DNA of 64,000 bases from positions 2,294,001-2,358,000 of the forward strand of contig OZ255706.1 in NCBI GenBank assembly GCA_965277025.1. Reading direction: 5' to 3'. Under the pieces are notes generated by a model that was not told where the DNA came from, did not search any database, and saw only the letters and a program-made list of their open reading frames with translations. The stretch's first letter is position 1; every line of letters starts with the position of its first letter. Shown here one piece after another: positions 56,224 to 64,000 of this stretch. The stretch comes from Methylomarinum sp965277025. Its GTDB lineage: Bacteria; Pseudomonadota; Gammaproteobacteria; Methylococcales; Methylomonadaceae. The position numbers and the translations under genes were made by a program.

Positions 56224-56266
56224 AAAAAAACCGCTATTCGGAATAAGCCGATATGGCGGTTTTTTT
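56224..56266. terminator. Bidirectional terminator between chemoreceptor and cupredoxin genes
   Basis: AAAAAAACCGCTATTCGG pairs with CCGATATGGCGGTTTTTTT around AATAAG. The A run on one side and T run on the other make it a good intrinsic terminator in both directions, fitting two converging genes. Confidence 0.85.
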
Positions 56267-56296
56267 CAATATCCCCCTTTGAAGGAAGAAAATAAC

Positions 56297-56863
56297 TTAT
56301 TGGTACGAATCAGGAAACTTTGCATCAGAAATACCGGGTATGCTCGGCAAAACCGGCTTGTCTTTCGTCCCTGTTCCGACCACTAATTGGGCTTTCATGC
56401 CTTTTTCGGTATGCTGGGCAATATCGCAATGTACCAGATAGGTAAATGGCGTACTGGGTACAATAAAGGTTCCGGTCTTGGTGTATTTGCCATTCACTTC
56501 GATATGAAACATGCCTTCCGGGTATAAATAACGAGGCAGCCCATGCACCATTAATTGATGACGTATTTCATCGGTATTTTCAAATTCAATGGTTATGCGG
56601 CTACAAGGCTTGGCTTTCCATTCATGTTTGTCATAACCAAACACCGTACCTGGATAGGCAGTGGCAAACTGTGTGCCAGCCTTGACCTTTATGAGAATAT
56701 CTTCGGATATGTTTTTACAATCTTCAGGTAACGTATCCTTATTTTCATGCATCACCATGCCTTGCATATCCATGCGCATTCCCAAATCATGATGATGCAT
56801 GGTTTCGGCCAAAGCCTGTGTAGTCAATTGGCTTAATACCAAAGCAACAATAATTTTGTTCAT
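56297..56863 (-). CDS. Periplasmic cupredoxin-domain protein
   Basis: About 188 residues from the ATG that overlaps the oxidase stop (ATGA). A signal peptide (KIIVALVLSQLTTQALA) is followed by a His/Met-rich stretch MHHHDLGMRMDMQGMVMHE. A cupredoxin domain follows, with type 1 copper ligands His in EIRHQLMVHG and Cys, His and Met in VHCDIAQHTEKGM. It could deliver electrons or copper to the neighbouring oxidase. Operon position after the heme d1 genes suggests a link to nitrite or NO metabolism, which is inference. Confidence 0.82.
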   Translation of the reverse strand: MNKIIVALVLSQLTTQALAETMHHHDLGMRMDMQGMVMHENKDTLPEDCKNISEDILIKVKAGTQFATAYPGTVFGYDKHEWKAKPCSRITIEFENTDEIRHQLMVHGLPRYLYPEGMFHIEVNGKYTKTGTFIVPSTPFTYLVHCDIAQHTEKGMKAQLVVGTGTKDKPVLPSIPGISDAKFPDSYQ

Positions 56864-58515
56864 GATTTTTTTTGCATCCTTTTGAGTAACACCACCATAT
56901 AAACCAGCAGTAAAATCTGAAGAATGAATATAGCGATTTGCACTGGATCCAGTTTTGGCCATTCAAATAATGGTTCAGGCTTTGGCTTCGGTTTTTTTAT
57001 TTCCGCATAAAACAGGTTTTTATCCGATTGCACCCACACTGGATACTGCTTCTGATAAAACTCTTTGGTAAAAAATGGACTGACATCCACTCCCTGTAGC
57101 TTGGGCATACCATTTTCGCCCATGAATGACTCGAAAGCGACACTGCTGATATGCCCACCTGGATAAATACCATTGGTGGTCACGGCTTTCTCATTATGAT
57201 CATGATAGGTCCAGACTCCCTCTCCCATGTTGTTCAAGCCGTCATTATGGGCATATAACTCCAGATCTGCACGTTGCGCGGCACCCAGGGAAAAAACATC
57301 CCGTTGAATTGGCTGCGCCAGTTTGACGCCATCGAAATGTGTGGCCGTGGGTTTGAAGCCATGCATATGTAAATCCAGCGGTTCCTCACCGGCATTGAAT
57401 ACCCTCAGTTTGACCTTCTCTTCGGGGCTGATGACAATGAGTGATTCCCTCAAGGTGTAGGGGAATGAACGACCATTTAAAATAAAATATTCCGGTGTTC
57501 GCTGAGTAATGTTGTATTCCCTGTTGATAGATTTGGCCAACAAACGAACATCATTATATTGTTGAATACGGTCATTGAGTTGTTTATCCAAATCCTGATA
57601 CAACAAATCAAATTCCTGACTGTATTTTGCCCTGACGGCTTTGGAAGAATGACGAACCTTGCCGGCACCAATATTGAATGTTTGCAACCAGTTATTAGGT
57701 TTGTTTTCCTCCACGACAAACATGCCGATCAGCCCCATCAGAATATGGCTGTGGGCTTGGACATGACAATGATAAATCATCGTGCCGGTTTGTCTGGGTT
57801 GTAATTCATAACTGAACACATGCCCTGGCATGGTCAGCTTGTTGCTGGTTTGTGGCACACCATCGTTGCCTTCGCCATCGGTTCGTTGAAACGGATGATC
57901 GACGCCATGAAAATGAATGCTGTGGGGAAAATAATGGGAATTCTCCAGCGTGACGATCACTTTATCGCCCTGCTCCACCCGAATCGTTGGCGATGGCGCA
58001 CGCAGCAATGGATTGGCTTTGACACTGGCAAAATTCAAATTGGACATGCCCCTGCTTTTCGGCGCAAACACCCACAAACCTGGTCGGATTCCAGGGGCGA
58101 TATCATAGGTAGTAACGGGATCGGCCAGATCCGGCGACTTGCCATTTAATTCGATAACTTCCAGGCGAATATGGATTTCATCCGGATCGCCATCGCCATC
58201 AAGGTCGTTTTTCTTGATCAGCGCATCCTGGGCAATCTGTGTTTTCATCAAGGTCATCATGGAAATATTGTTGGTGCCCTTGACGAAAGTCGCCACTGCA
58301 TAAGGATTATCCGGCTGGCAAACCGGTGAAGGAGCAATATCTACGCCCTCTATGGTGTATGCTTTACGCCATTCTGGCGTTGCCGATTCAGGACAAAAGT
58401 CTTCAACTTTACCCAGATAGGTTGGAACACTTTCCGGTGCGGGTGTGAAAGCTGCCCAAACACCCGCATACGAAAACAGCATGAAGAAAAAGCCTGAAAC
58501 TATATACAGGTTCAT
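56860..58515 (-). CDS. Multicopper oxidase-like protein with C-terminal membrane anchor
   Basis: About 551 residues from MNLYIVSGFFFMLF, a signal peptide. Two cupredoxin regions are seen. The first has HSIHFHGVDH and YHCHVQAHSHILMGLIGMF (HCH with downstream His and Met). The second has LHMHGFKPTATHFDG and WTYHDHNEKAVTTNG. A long insertion separates them (QEFDLLYQDLDKQLNDRIQQ), and a calcium-binding-like DLDGDGDPDE lies early. The C-terminus is one membrane helix (IAIFILQILLLVYMVVLLKR) with a basic tail, so the enzyme faces the periplasm. The substrate is unknown; nitrite, NO, copper and metal ions are all possible. It is distinct from classic NirK. Confidence 0.8.
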   Translation of the reverse strand: MNLYIVSGFFFMLFSYAGVWAAFTPAPESVPTYLGKVEDFCPESATPEWRKAYTIEGVDIAPSPVCQPDNPYAVATFVKGTNNISMMTLMKTQIAQDALIKKNDLDGDGDPDEIHIRLEVIELNGKSPDLADPVTTYDIAPGIRPGLWVFAPKSRGMSNLNFASVKANPLLRAPSPTIRVEQGDKVIVTLENSHYFPHSIHFHGVDHPFQRTDGEGNDGVPQTSNKLTMPGHVFSYELQPRQTGTMIYHCHVQAHSHILMGLIGMFVVEENKPNNWLQTFNIGAGKVRHSSKAVRAKYSQEFDLLYQDLDKQLNDRIQQYNDVRLLAKSINREYNITQRTPEYFILNGRSFPYTLRESLIVISPEEKVKLRVFNAGEEPLDLHMHGFKPTATHFDGVKLAQPIQRDVFSLGAAQRADLELYAHNDGLNNMGEGVWTYHDHNEKAVTTNGIYPGGHISSVAFESFMGENGMPKLQGVDVSPFFTKEFYQKQYPVWVQSDKNLFYAEIKKPKPKPEPLFEWPKLDPVQIAIFILQILLLVYMVVLLKRMQKKS

Positions 58516-58535
58516 TTTATATTTACCCCAGCCAA

Positions 58536-59075
58536 TCAATGCCAACCGCCATATTGTTTGGTTGGATCGCCTCGAAAACCGGTGGTGGTTTTATTGGCGT
58601 CTGGCACTTTCACCATGCTTTCAGAAGCCAAAACGATATTTCTGTGCGTGTAACCGCCCATTTTTCTAGCTTTTTCCGCGATTCGGGTCGTTACATCATT
58701 GATGTCATAACCCGTCATGGATGAATATGCCACAACTGCCATCATTTCTTCAGCATCCTGACTGTTTTGATCGGGATAAAATTTCAATTCAATCGGCAGC
58801 TTAGTACCTGCTGGTATTTTAATTTTGAACGCTGCCTCATTATTGACCTTGGCAGTTGCCAACTCATTGCCTTTCAGGTCTACGGCTTTGACCGTACCAG
58901 ACTTAACAATGCCCTTTTTATTGCTGACTTTGCCATGCAAAATGGTTTCCTGTTTGAAAACCTGTACCGTAGGCTGGGTGAATGCTTTCATGGCGCTGGA
59001 TTTTTCATCACCGCCACAGGCGGATAACAGACCTGCCATCATCGCCAAGATGAGATAATTATGGATTGATTTCAT
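58536..59075 (-). CDS. Putative lipoprotein of the oxidase gene group
   Basis: 179 residues with a lipoprotein signal (LILAMMAGLLSACGG, lipobox LSAC). The mature part has a beta-rich segment (VKAVDLKGNELATAKVNNEA) that looks like a carboxypeptidase-regulatory or transthyretin-like fold, and a C-terminal KTTTGFRGDPTKQYGGWH. No enzymatic motif. It lies between nirJ and the oxidase on the same strand, 20 bases before the oxidase start, and so is probably a partner of it. Confidence 0.7.
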   Translation of the reverse strand: MKSIHNYLILAMMAGLLSACGGDEKSSAMKAFTQPTVQVFKQETILHGKVSNKKGIVKSGTVKAVDLKGNELATAKVNNEAAFKIKIPAGTKLPIELKFYPDQNSQDAEEMMAVVAYSSMTGYDINDVTTRIAEKARKMGGYTHRNIVLASESMVKVPDANKTTTGFRGDPTKQYGGWH

Positions 59076-59130
59076 TGCCTTCCTCTTTTATGTATCGCCA
59101 ACAGTGTATTATATAATTATTTTCTTATAT

Positions 59131-60268
59131 TCAAGCAATTTCCTCATCGCTTAAATAACAGCCCGGGTCTTCCTGCCAAGGGTCCTGAAAAAGCTGCTGT
59201 GCCCGTACCCGGGTATTGCCATTACATATAGATTGATAAGCACAGAATTGACAACGACCTTTTAACGGGCGTGGATGGGATTTTAACCCAGCCATCAACG
59301 GATCGGAAACATCTTGCCAAATCTCGGAAAATGGTCGCTCTTTGACATTGCCTAGCGAATAATGCTGCCAAAAGGTATCGGGATGCACAAAGCCCAGATT
59401 GTCGATATTGGCGACATTCACGCCCGAGGCGTTACCACCCCATTGTTGCAGCCGTTGTTCCATACTAGCTGCCTGGTCTGGAAAGCGGCGCCGCACCCAA
59501 TGCAAAAAATAAACTGCGTCGGCATCGTTATTGCCGGTTACCACGTCTTTCTGTATGCCTTGTTGTTCCCAGCGAAGGCAGGTTTCAAACAATTCATCCA
59601 TAACCTGCCTTGTCAGGCTAAAAAAGGCATCTTCATTGCGGTGACGATTTCCCCTGTCACCATAATTCAAATGCGACAAATAAAACTTGTCAATATTGTG
59701 CTTTTCAACCAGTTTCAATATGGCAGAAAAATCCCGGCCATTGTCCTGTGTTAAGGTAAATCTGACACCTGCTTTTATGCCATGCTTCCGGTATAGCGCA
59801 ATGCCATTCATTGCAGCATCAAAACTACCGGCTTTTTGCCGGAAACGGTCATGCGTTTTTCCAATACCCTCTAAACTGACGCCAATATACTGATAACCAA
59901 TTTCTGCAATTTGTTGAATATTGTCCTGATCAATCAAGGTGCCATTACTGGACAACGCCACATAAAACCCCCATATTCCTGGCCTTTTTTGAAATGGCAA
60001 AAATATCAGGGTGTAATAGTGGCTCACCACCTGACAGAATTAACACTGGCACTTGAAAGTCGCGTAAATTTTCCATAATACTGTAGATTTCCCGGGTCGT
60101 CAATTCGCCAGGAAAATCAATATCAGCTGATGTGGTGTAGCAATGCTTGCAGGTCAAGTTGCAACGGCGAATCAGATTCCAGATAACCACCGGTGCTTTG
60201 GGTTTTCGCGTGGGCTTAATCGGGGCAGGATGCAGCAGTTCCCGTATATATTGGCTTAAACGAAACAT
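59131..60268 (-). pseudogene. nirJ: Heme d1 synthesis radical SAM protein NirJ, frameshifted
   Basis: The N-terminal part reads VIWNLIRRCNLTCKHCYTTS with the radical SAM CxxxCxxC site, then LSGGEPLLHPDIFAISKKAR. Near 59970 a run of five G shifts the frame and stops after CGVVQ. Dropping one G gives NMGFYVALSSNGTLIDQDNI and continues to the C-terminal cluster CQFCAYQSICNGNTR. The whole would be about 379 residues, the family length. It could be a real one-base insertion or a homopolymer reading error. NirJ forms the oxo groups of heme d1. Confidence 0.88.
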
Positions 60269-60278
60269 CAGCGGATTC

Positions 60279-60737
60279 TCAGCCCCGTTTTTTCAAAATA
60301 CGACTGCTGTATAAAATCTCATAACCTTGCTGATACTCACCCAGTAATGCCGCAATCTCGACTGCGTGTCGCTCTACGCCTTCCTTGTCTTGACTATGTA
60401 ACATGGCAAACAGATTATAGGGCCAGTCGGGTAAGTGTCTGGGCCGCTGGTAACAGTGACTGACAAAATCCAATTGACCTACCAGTTGGCCTAGCCGGTC
60501 AATCTGCATATCATCCACATTCCAGACGGACATGCCATTAAAGCGATACCCCAGTTTATAATGATTCGGTACGGCAGCAATACGACGGATAACGCCTTGC
60601 TGTTTCATTTTTTCCAGCCGCTCGATGACTTCTGTTTTGCTGATGGATAAGTATTCGGCCAATTGTCGATAAGGCTCGGCAACCAATGGCAAACCTTTTT
60701 GGGTTAATTTAACCAGTTGGCGATCGATGTTATCCAT
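60279..60737 (-). CDS. nirH: Siroheme decarboxylase subunit NirH
   Basis: 152 residues, Lrp/AsnC-like: a winged HTH (YRQLAEYLSISKTEVIERLE) followed by a sensor-like fold with WNVDDMQIDRLGQLVGQLDF and the conserved YQRPRHLPDWPYNLFAMLHS. NirD, L, G and H together remove acetate side chains of siroheme to make 12,18-didecarboxysiroheme. It starts 3 bases after nirG. Assignment as H rather than L rests on the order. Confidence 0.87.
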   Translation of the reverse strand: MDNIDRQLVKLTQKGLPLVAEPYRQLAEYLSISKTEVIERLEKMKQQGVIRRIAAVPNHYKLGYRFNGMSVWNVDDMQIDRLGQLVGQLDFVSHCYQRPRHLPDWPYNLFAMLHSQDKEGVERHAVEIAALLGEYQQGYEILYSSRILKKRG

Positions 60738-60739
60738 AT

Positions 60740-61183
60740 TCAGACCTTGAGCTGCAAGCCAACATAATATTCTTTTATTTTCGGCATGTTATAAACATAA
60801 AGCCCTGTTTTTTGACTGATTGCCTGCAAAACCGCCGGAACCTGTTCAGGCGTTTCTGTTGCCAGCACGAACCACATATTCAAACGATGCTGGCGTTGAT
60901 AATTATGCGCCACTTCCGGGAAGGCATTCACCAGATCTGCTACTTCATCGAATCGATCCTCGGGAACCTGCATGGCCGCCAGCGTCAATCCACCGCCCAT
61001 TTTTTCGGCATTGAACATGGGTCCAAAACGGCTCAACACGCCATTATCCAACAGCTTTTCAAGTCGGCTTAACAAGTCGTTTTCTGTCAGGCCTAATTGC
61101 TGCGCCATTTTCTGGTAGGGTGAAGCGCAAAGCGGAAAACCCTGTTGCAGGCTGTTAATTATCGCTTTATCGACAGCATCCAT
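60740..61183 (-). CDS. nirG: Siroheme decarboxylase subunit NirG
   Basis: 147 residues with the same fold. The winged HTH YQKMAQQLGLTENDLLSRLE and SRFGPMFNAEKMGGGLTLAA are followed by the conserved NYQRQHRLNMWFVLATE. It overlaps the nirL stop by one base. It pairs with NirH. Confidence 0.87.
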   Translation of the reverse strand: MDAVDKAIINSLQQGFPLCASPYQKMAQQLGLTENDLLSRLEKLLDNGVLSRFGPMFNAEKMGGGLTLAAMQVPEDRFDEVADLVNAFPEVAHNYQRQHRLNMWFVLATETPEQVPAVLQAISQKTGLYVYNMPKIKEYYVGLQLKV

Positions 61184-61674
61184 CAGGAAACCTCAGACGC
61201 CAAAAAAGGATAAAACGCACCACGTTGCTTGAAACAGCGTTTACTGAACAAAATCTGATAATCATAGTCTTGCAACTGGCATTCTGTTCTTAATTGTTCC
61301 AGTTGCTGTAATACTTTATTCCTGTCCTTGCCATGAATCATGCAATATAGATTATAAGGCCAAATGTCGGCCTTTCGGGGCCGTTGATAACATAAAGAAA
61401 CAAATTCAGCCTGGCTGATTTTTTCCCCAAGTGTACCAACCTGTACATCCGGCACATCCCAGACAATCATGGCATTAGCCCGATAACCCAACATACGGTG
61501 GTTGACAATCACGGCAAAACGCTTGATGACCCCAAACCGTTTCAGTTTCGCCAAACGATCGATGACTTCGTATTCTGTTATTGACAAACTCTCAGCCAAT
61601 TGCGCATAAGGCCGACTGCAAATAGGCAACCCCTGTTGTAACAGGGCTAACAAGCAATAATCCAGCTCATCCAT
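61183..61674 (-). CDS. nirL: Siroheme decarboxylase subunit NirL
   Basis: 163 residues. The winged HTH YAQLAESLSITEYEVIDRLA is followed by VIVNHRMLGYRANAMIVWDV and YQRPRKADIWPYNLYCMIHG. Its start overlaps the end of nirD by 8 bases, so the two were translationally coupled before the IS insertion upstream. Confidence 0.87.
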   Translation of the reverse strand: MDELDYCLLALLQQGLPICSRPYAQLAESLSITEYEVIDRLAKLKRFGVIKRFAVIVNHRMLGYRANAMIVWDVPDVQVGTLGEKISQAEFVSLCYQRPRKADIWPYNLYCMIHGKDRNKVLQQLEQLRTECQLQDYDYQILFSKRCFKQRGAFYPFLASEVS

Positions 61675-61862
61675 CCGTCAAATCCAGATCGAACCCCAGA
61701 TTGATATAGAAATCGCGTAATAACGGGAACTTAAATACCTCATAGCCAATCTGTTTTTCGATGTCGTCAATCACACTGTCAAGACAGGTCTGATCTTCCG
61801 CTATCAGCACAAACCATAAATTGAGGCGGTTTTCCCGTTCATAATTATGATTGACTTCAGGA

Positions 61863-63084
61863 CTCTGTACATGACAAAAATTAACTTATGACAAATGAGT
61901 CTCATGTATTCCAGTGACAAAAGGTATGGGTTGCAAAAGAGCAATCACTTTTCTAATCATCCTTTTTGATTGAGATAAGACATTAAACAACGTTGAGCGG
62001 ATACAATCTAATCCATATCGAAACAGGCTTTGCGCGAGCCGCTGATGTGTTTTGGTTTTTATTGGTAACTCGCAATCATGTTTCCATTCGCCTGCTTTAT
62101 GTGACCAACAGAAAGCAATAACGGGAAGTACTAACAATTTTTTGATCCGAAGATAACCGACTACACGCGTTTCCTCAAGTTTGAATCCCCGTCCTTTTAA
62201 ACCGCCGAAAAGCGTTTCGATTTCCCAACGCAAGCCATAAATTTTAATCGCATCAGGGTTCAAATGCTGACAGACGATGATTAATAACTCACCATCACTC
62301 AGCCGTAACCCACTGAGATAAATTGAACAATTTCCCAAATAGCGCGCTGTTGAGAGGTGTCGTGTGCTACCCGGCTTAAGCCCATAAAACAAACGCTCTA
62401 CGCGTATTCGCTGGCCTTGGGCATTGGTTGTCCATGCGTTGTTGCGAATACGGATATAAAAGGGAATCTCTTGCTCAAACAACCAGCCCATCCATTCGTC
62501 TCCAATAAACTCCCGATCAGCCAAAAGACCTTTGATGTGATGTCGGCCAAACTGCGCAATAAAGCGTTTCATCAGCGCTATACGTTCCTTCGTATTAGAG
62601 TTGCCCCGCTTGTTTAAAGGCAACCAATACACAGGAATGGCGGCACCCCGATAAACCACGGCAAGCACCAGCAGATTAATATTGGTTTTACCCCACTTCC
62701 AATTCGTCCTGTCTAACGTCAGATAGTAATCCTGATCAGTGAAACCAAACAGTTTCATGATGAAATGAGCGACTTCATTGTAATCCAGCCAATGGTCACT
62801 GAAAAATCGTTGCATCCGTCGATATCGTGAGGAAATTTTTGCCCGACGGGGAAAGAATACGGCGAGCTGGGCCAGATTGACCGTGCTAACTGCCATCAAA
62901 GCAATTAACATACCCACAAAACAAACGATTCTTGCCTTGTTCCATTGAAAGTGCTCAGTTAATATGACGGTCAGCTCGTTGATTTGTAATGTCCCGTTAT
63001 TCATATTCGCTAAAACAAAATGCGGTATTTAATTACATTTCAACGAGCTACGCCAGCTTTTAATATTTTTTGTCATGTACAGAG
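61863..63084 (-). mobile_element. IS4-family element, copy 2, in nirD
   Basis: 1222 bp, the same length as the full copy at 5416-6637, with ends CTCTGTACATGACAAAAA and a perfect 9-bp duplication ACTTCAGGA at 61854-61862 and 63085-63093. The clean flanks and near identity to the other copy indicate a recent insertion. Confidence 0.95.
61886..63004 (-). CDS. IS4-family transposase, copy 2
   Basis: 372 residues with DRTNWKWG, LLADREFIGDEW and YGLRWEIETLFGGLK (YREK). It differs from copy 1 by a few substitutions (FYIRIRNN and FGGLK here, FYICIRNN and FGCLK there). No lesions. Transcription from it opposes nothing: it runs in the direction of the nir operon and could carry on into nirL. Confidence 0.93.
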   Translation of the reverse strand: MNNGTLQINELTVILTEHFQWNKARIVCFVGMLIALMAVSTVNLAQLAVFFPRRAKISSRYRRMQRFFSDHWLDYNEVAHFIMKLFGFTDQDYYLTLDRTNWKWGKTNINLLVLAVVYRGAAIPVYWLPLNKRGNSNTKERIALMKRFIAQFGRHHIKGLLADREFIGDEWMGWLFEQEIPFYIRIRNNAWTTNAQGQRIRVERLFYGLKPGSTRHLSTARYLGNCSIYLSGLRLSDGELLIIVCQHLNPDAIKIYGLRWEIETLFGGLKGRGFKLEETRVVGYLRIKKLLVLPVIAFCWSHKAGEWKHDCELPIKTKTHQRLAQSLFRYGLDCIRSTLFNVLSQSKRMIRKVIALLQPIPFVTGIHETHLS

Positions 63085-63358
63085 ACTTCAGGATACAAAT
63101 TGATCAGGCGAGCTATCTGTTCCAGCTCACTCTCAGGTACTGCGACAGCTGCCAACAGACTTTTACCGATTTTATTGGGCTGAATGACACTACCAATACG
63201 CTGGATCAAGACTTTATCCTTCAGTACTTGCATCGCCTCCAACACATCTTGTTCAGAGACCGATAATAGCCTTGCAATGTCAAAAAAAGGTCGGGGCGTC
63301 AACGGGAAATCCTGCTGAAAATCATTCAACAGCTGTTTTTCCAGGTGGCTTAGTTCCA

Positions 63359-64000
63359 TCATAACCCTAGTCTATAAGCGCGTGATGTAAAAAAAATGCC
63401 ACTGGGCTTTTGGGCCTCGATAACAGCCTGCTCGGCAAAACTGTCTGTATCATAAACGATGACCCGGTTTTCATCCCGAACCGATACCCATACTTGTTCG
63501 CCTCGCGGGGTAAATTCCATATGCAATACGGCCTTCCCCGGCTGTAAATGCTTGACGATGGAAAAATCCTTGACATCGATCACCTGAACATGCCGATTAT
63601 CCGGAAAGGCGAAATTCACCCAGATATGCCGTCCATCCGGCCGCGCCATGACAAACACCGGCTGACCCAACATCGGAATGGTTCTGACCCGCTTCCAGCT
63701 TTCCTTATCGATGACCAGTACTTCATGCCGGCCAACCGCCGGAACGAATAAAAACAGGCCGGTATCGGCCCAGCCTTCCAGATGCGGCATTTTGTAAACC
63801 GGTCTTTTTTCGTCATCTTTGCCATATTCCGGTAACAAGCGGCGAACGCCTTGTTCCGGCTGCCATAAATCCAGCATAGCCAGCCCCTTCTCACCAAACA
63901 AACCGGCAATGTAATAACGGCCCTGCGTGCTTAACAGCGCATCATAGGGCTGGCGGCCGACATTGGGGAAGCGAGTGATTGCAGGCTTTGAGACATTTTG
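63359..64000 (-). CDS. nirF: Heme d1 biosynthesis protein NirF, C-terminal part
   Basis: At least 213 codons, open at the window edge. WD-like blades repeat: QNVSKPAITRFPNVGRQPYD, YYIAGLFGEKGLAMLDLW, FLFVPAVGRHEVLVIDKES and MARPDGRHIWVNFAFPDNRH, ending IFFTSRAYRLGL, typical of NirF. NirF acts in the late heme d1 steps (dihydro-heme d1 formation). It overlaps nirD by 4 bases. nirS itself is expected further upstream, outside the window. Confidence 0.92.
   Translation of the reverse strand, partial: QNVSKPAITRFPNVGRQPYDALLSTQGRYYIAGLFGEKGLAMLDLWQPEQGVRRLLPEYGKDDEKRPVYKMPHLEGWADTGLFLFVPAVGRHEVLVIDKESWKRVRTIPMLGQPVFVMARPDGRHIWVNFAFPDNRHVQVIDVKDFSIVKHLQPGKAVLHMEFTPRGEQVWVSVRDENRVIVYDTDSFAEQAVIEAQKPSGIFFTSRAYRLGL

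Larger units (their letters stand above)
61667..63362 (-). pseudogene. nirD: Siroheme decarboxylase subunit NirD, split by IS4
   Basis: The N-terminal 93 codons (LEKQLLNDFQQDFPLTPRPF, RIGSVIQPNKIGKSLLAAVA) run to LINLYPEV, where the IS4 element enters. After it (61853 downwards) the frame resumes NHNYERENRLNLWFVLIAED and ends FYINLGFDLDLTDG with TGA at 61667. Without the IS and one 9-bp duplication the gene is 154 residues, in frame. NirD partners NirL, so the first decarboxylation should fail. Confidence 0.92.

Noticed and set aside
56297..58515. Calling the multicopper oxidase and cupredoxin a classical NirK
   Set aside because: The ligand spacing, the long inserted linker and the C-terminal membrane helix do not fit NirK, and the operon is of the heme d1 type.
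5126..63084. The two IS4 copies as ends of a 58-kb composite transposon
   Set aside because: They have different target duplications, each matching its own flanks, so they are two independent insertions.
1..64000. rRNA or tRNA genes
   Set aside because: I scanned the non-coding gaps for tRNA-like cloverleaves and conserved rRNA stretches and saw none. A tRNA search program would be decisive.

Overview
The window looks like a chromosomal segment of a facultatively denitrifying gammaproteobacterium. It has a membrane-bound nitrate reductase operon with a NarK transporter, a heme d1 biosynthesis operon, pyruvate phosphate dikinase, a PEP-CTERM protein, MSHA-type pilus genes, CmoA/CmoB, TusD/TusC, HemB, AroE, PrlC and UbiD. 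This mix, with moderate GC and a heavy insertion sequence (IS) load, would fit a Methylococcales-type methanotroph. No methane oxidation gene is present, so the genus is inference.

Layout. 1-6.6 kb: a DUF5610-like gene followed by stacked insertions (an IS66 element hit by an IS3 element and an ISAs1 element, then an IS4 element carrying an inverted partial duplicate). 6.7-10.5 kb: an AlbA_2 membrane protein, a small membrane protein, a PEP-CTERM protein and a decayed phosphotransferase/ATPase gene. 10.7-19.8 kb: hemerythrin, narIJHG and narK on the minus strand. 20-25.2 kb: ppdK, converging on a truncated mshJKL block. 25.2-27.2 kb: a Tn5-like remnant, an intact IS110 element and the N-terminal stump of an integron integrase.

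27.2-33.6 kb: a chromosomal integron array. I can fold four attC sites by eye, plus one truncated site. The cassettes carry a DUF6680-like protein, a HExxH zincin-like protein, a 59-residue membrane protein, a two-gene CBASS (CD-NTase plus a Cap15-like beta-barrel effector), a SIR2-HerA (Nezha-type) defence pair, and a second zincin copy broken by IS3. The array is therefore a small defence island whose integrase has been destroyed. 33.6-38.2 kb is an IS graveyard (IS3, IS630, an IS701-like fragment, a deleted ISAs1) abutting a decayed REC-GGDEF-EAL gene.

38.4-51.1 kb is mostly housekeeping: tusC, tusD, cobM, an NTF2-like protein, cmoB, cmoA, an MlaC-like protein, hemB, aroE, an HDOD regulator, prlC and ubiD. 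51.1-56.1 kb: an ISAs1 copy and a chemoreceptor gene split by IS66; removing the IS and one 8-bp target duplication restores the frame exactly. 56.3-64 kb, minus strand: nirF-D-L-G-H-J for heme d1, then a lipoprotein, a multicopper oxidase and a cupredoxin. Here nirD is split by IS4 and nirJ carries a one-base frameshift, so heme d1 synthesis, and hence cytochrome cd1 nitrite reduction, is probably off in this genome copy while nitrate reduction to nitrite looks intact.

A dispersed repeat of about 160 bp with terminal inverted repeats and several hairpins occurs between narG and narK and upstream of tusC. The two copies differ by compensatory changes in the stems, and degraded pieces occur elsewhere.
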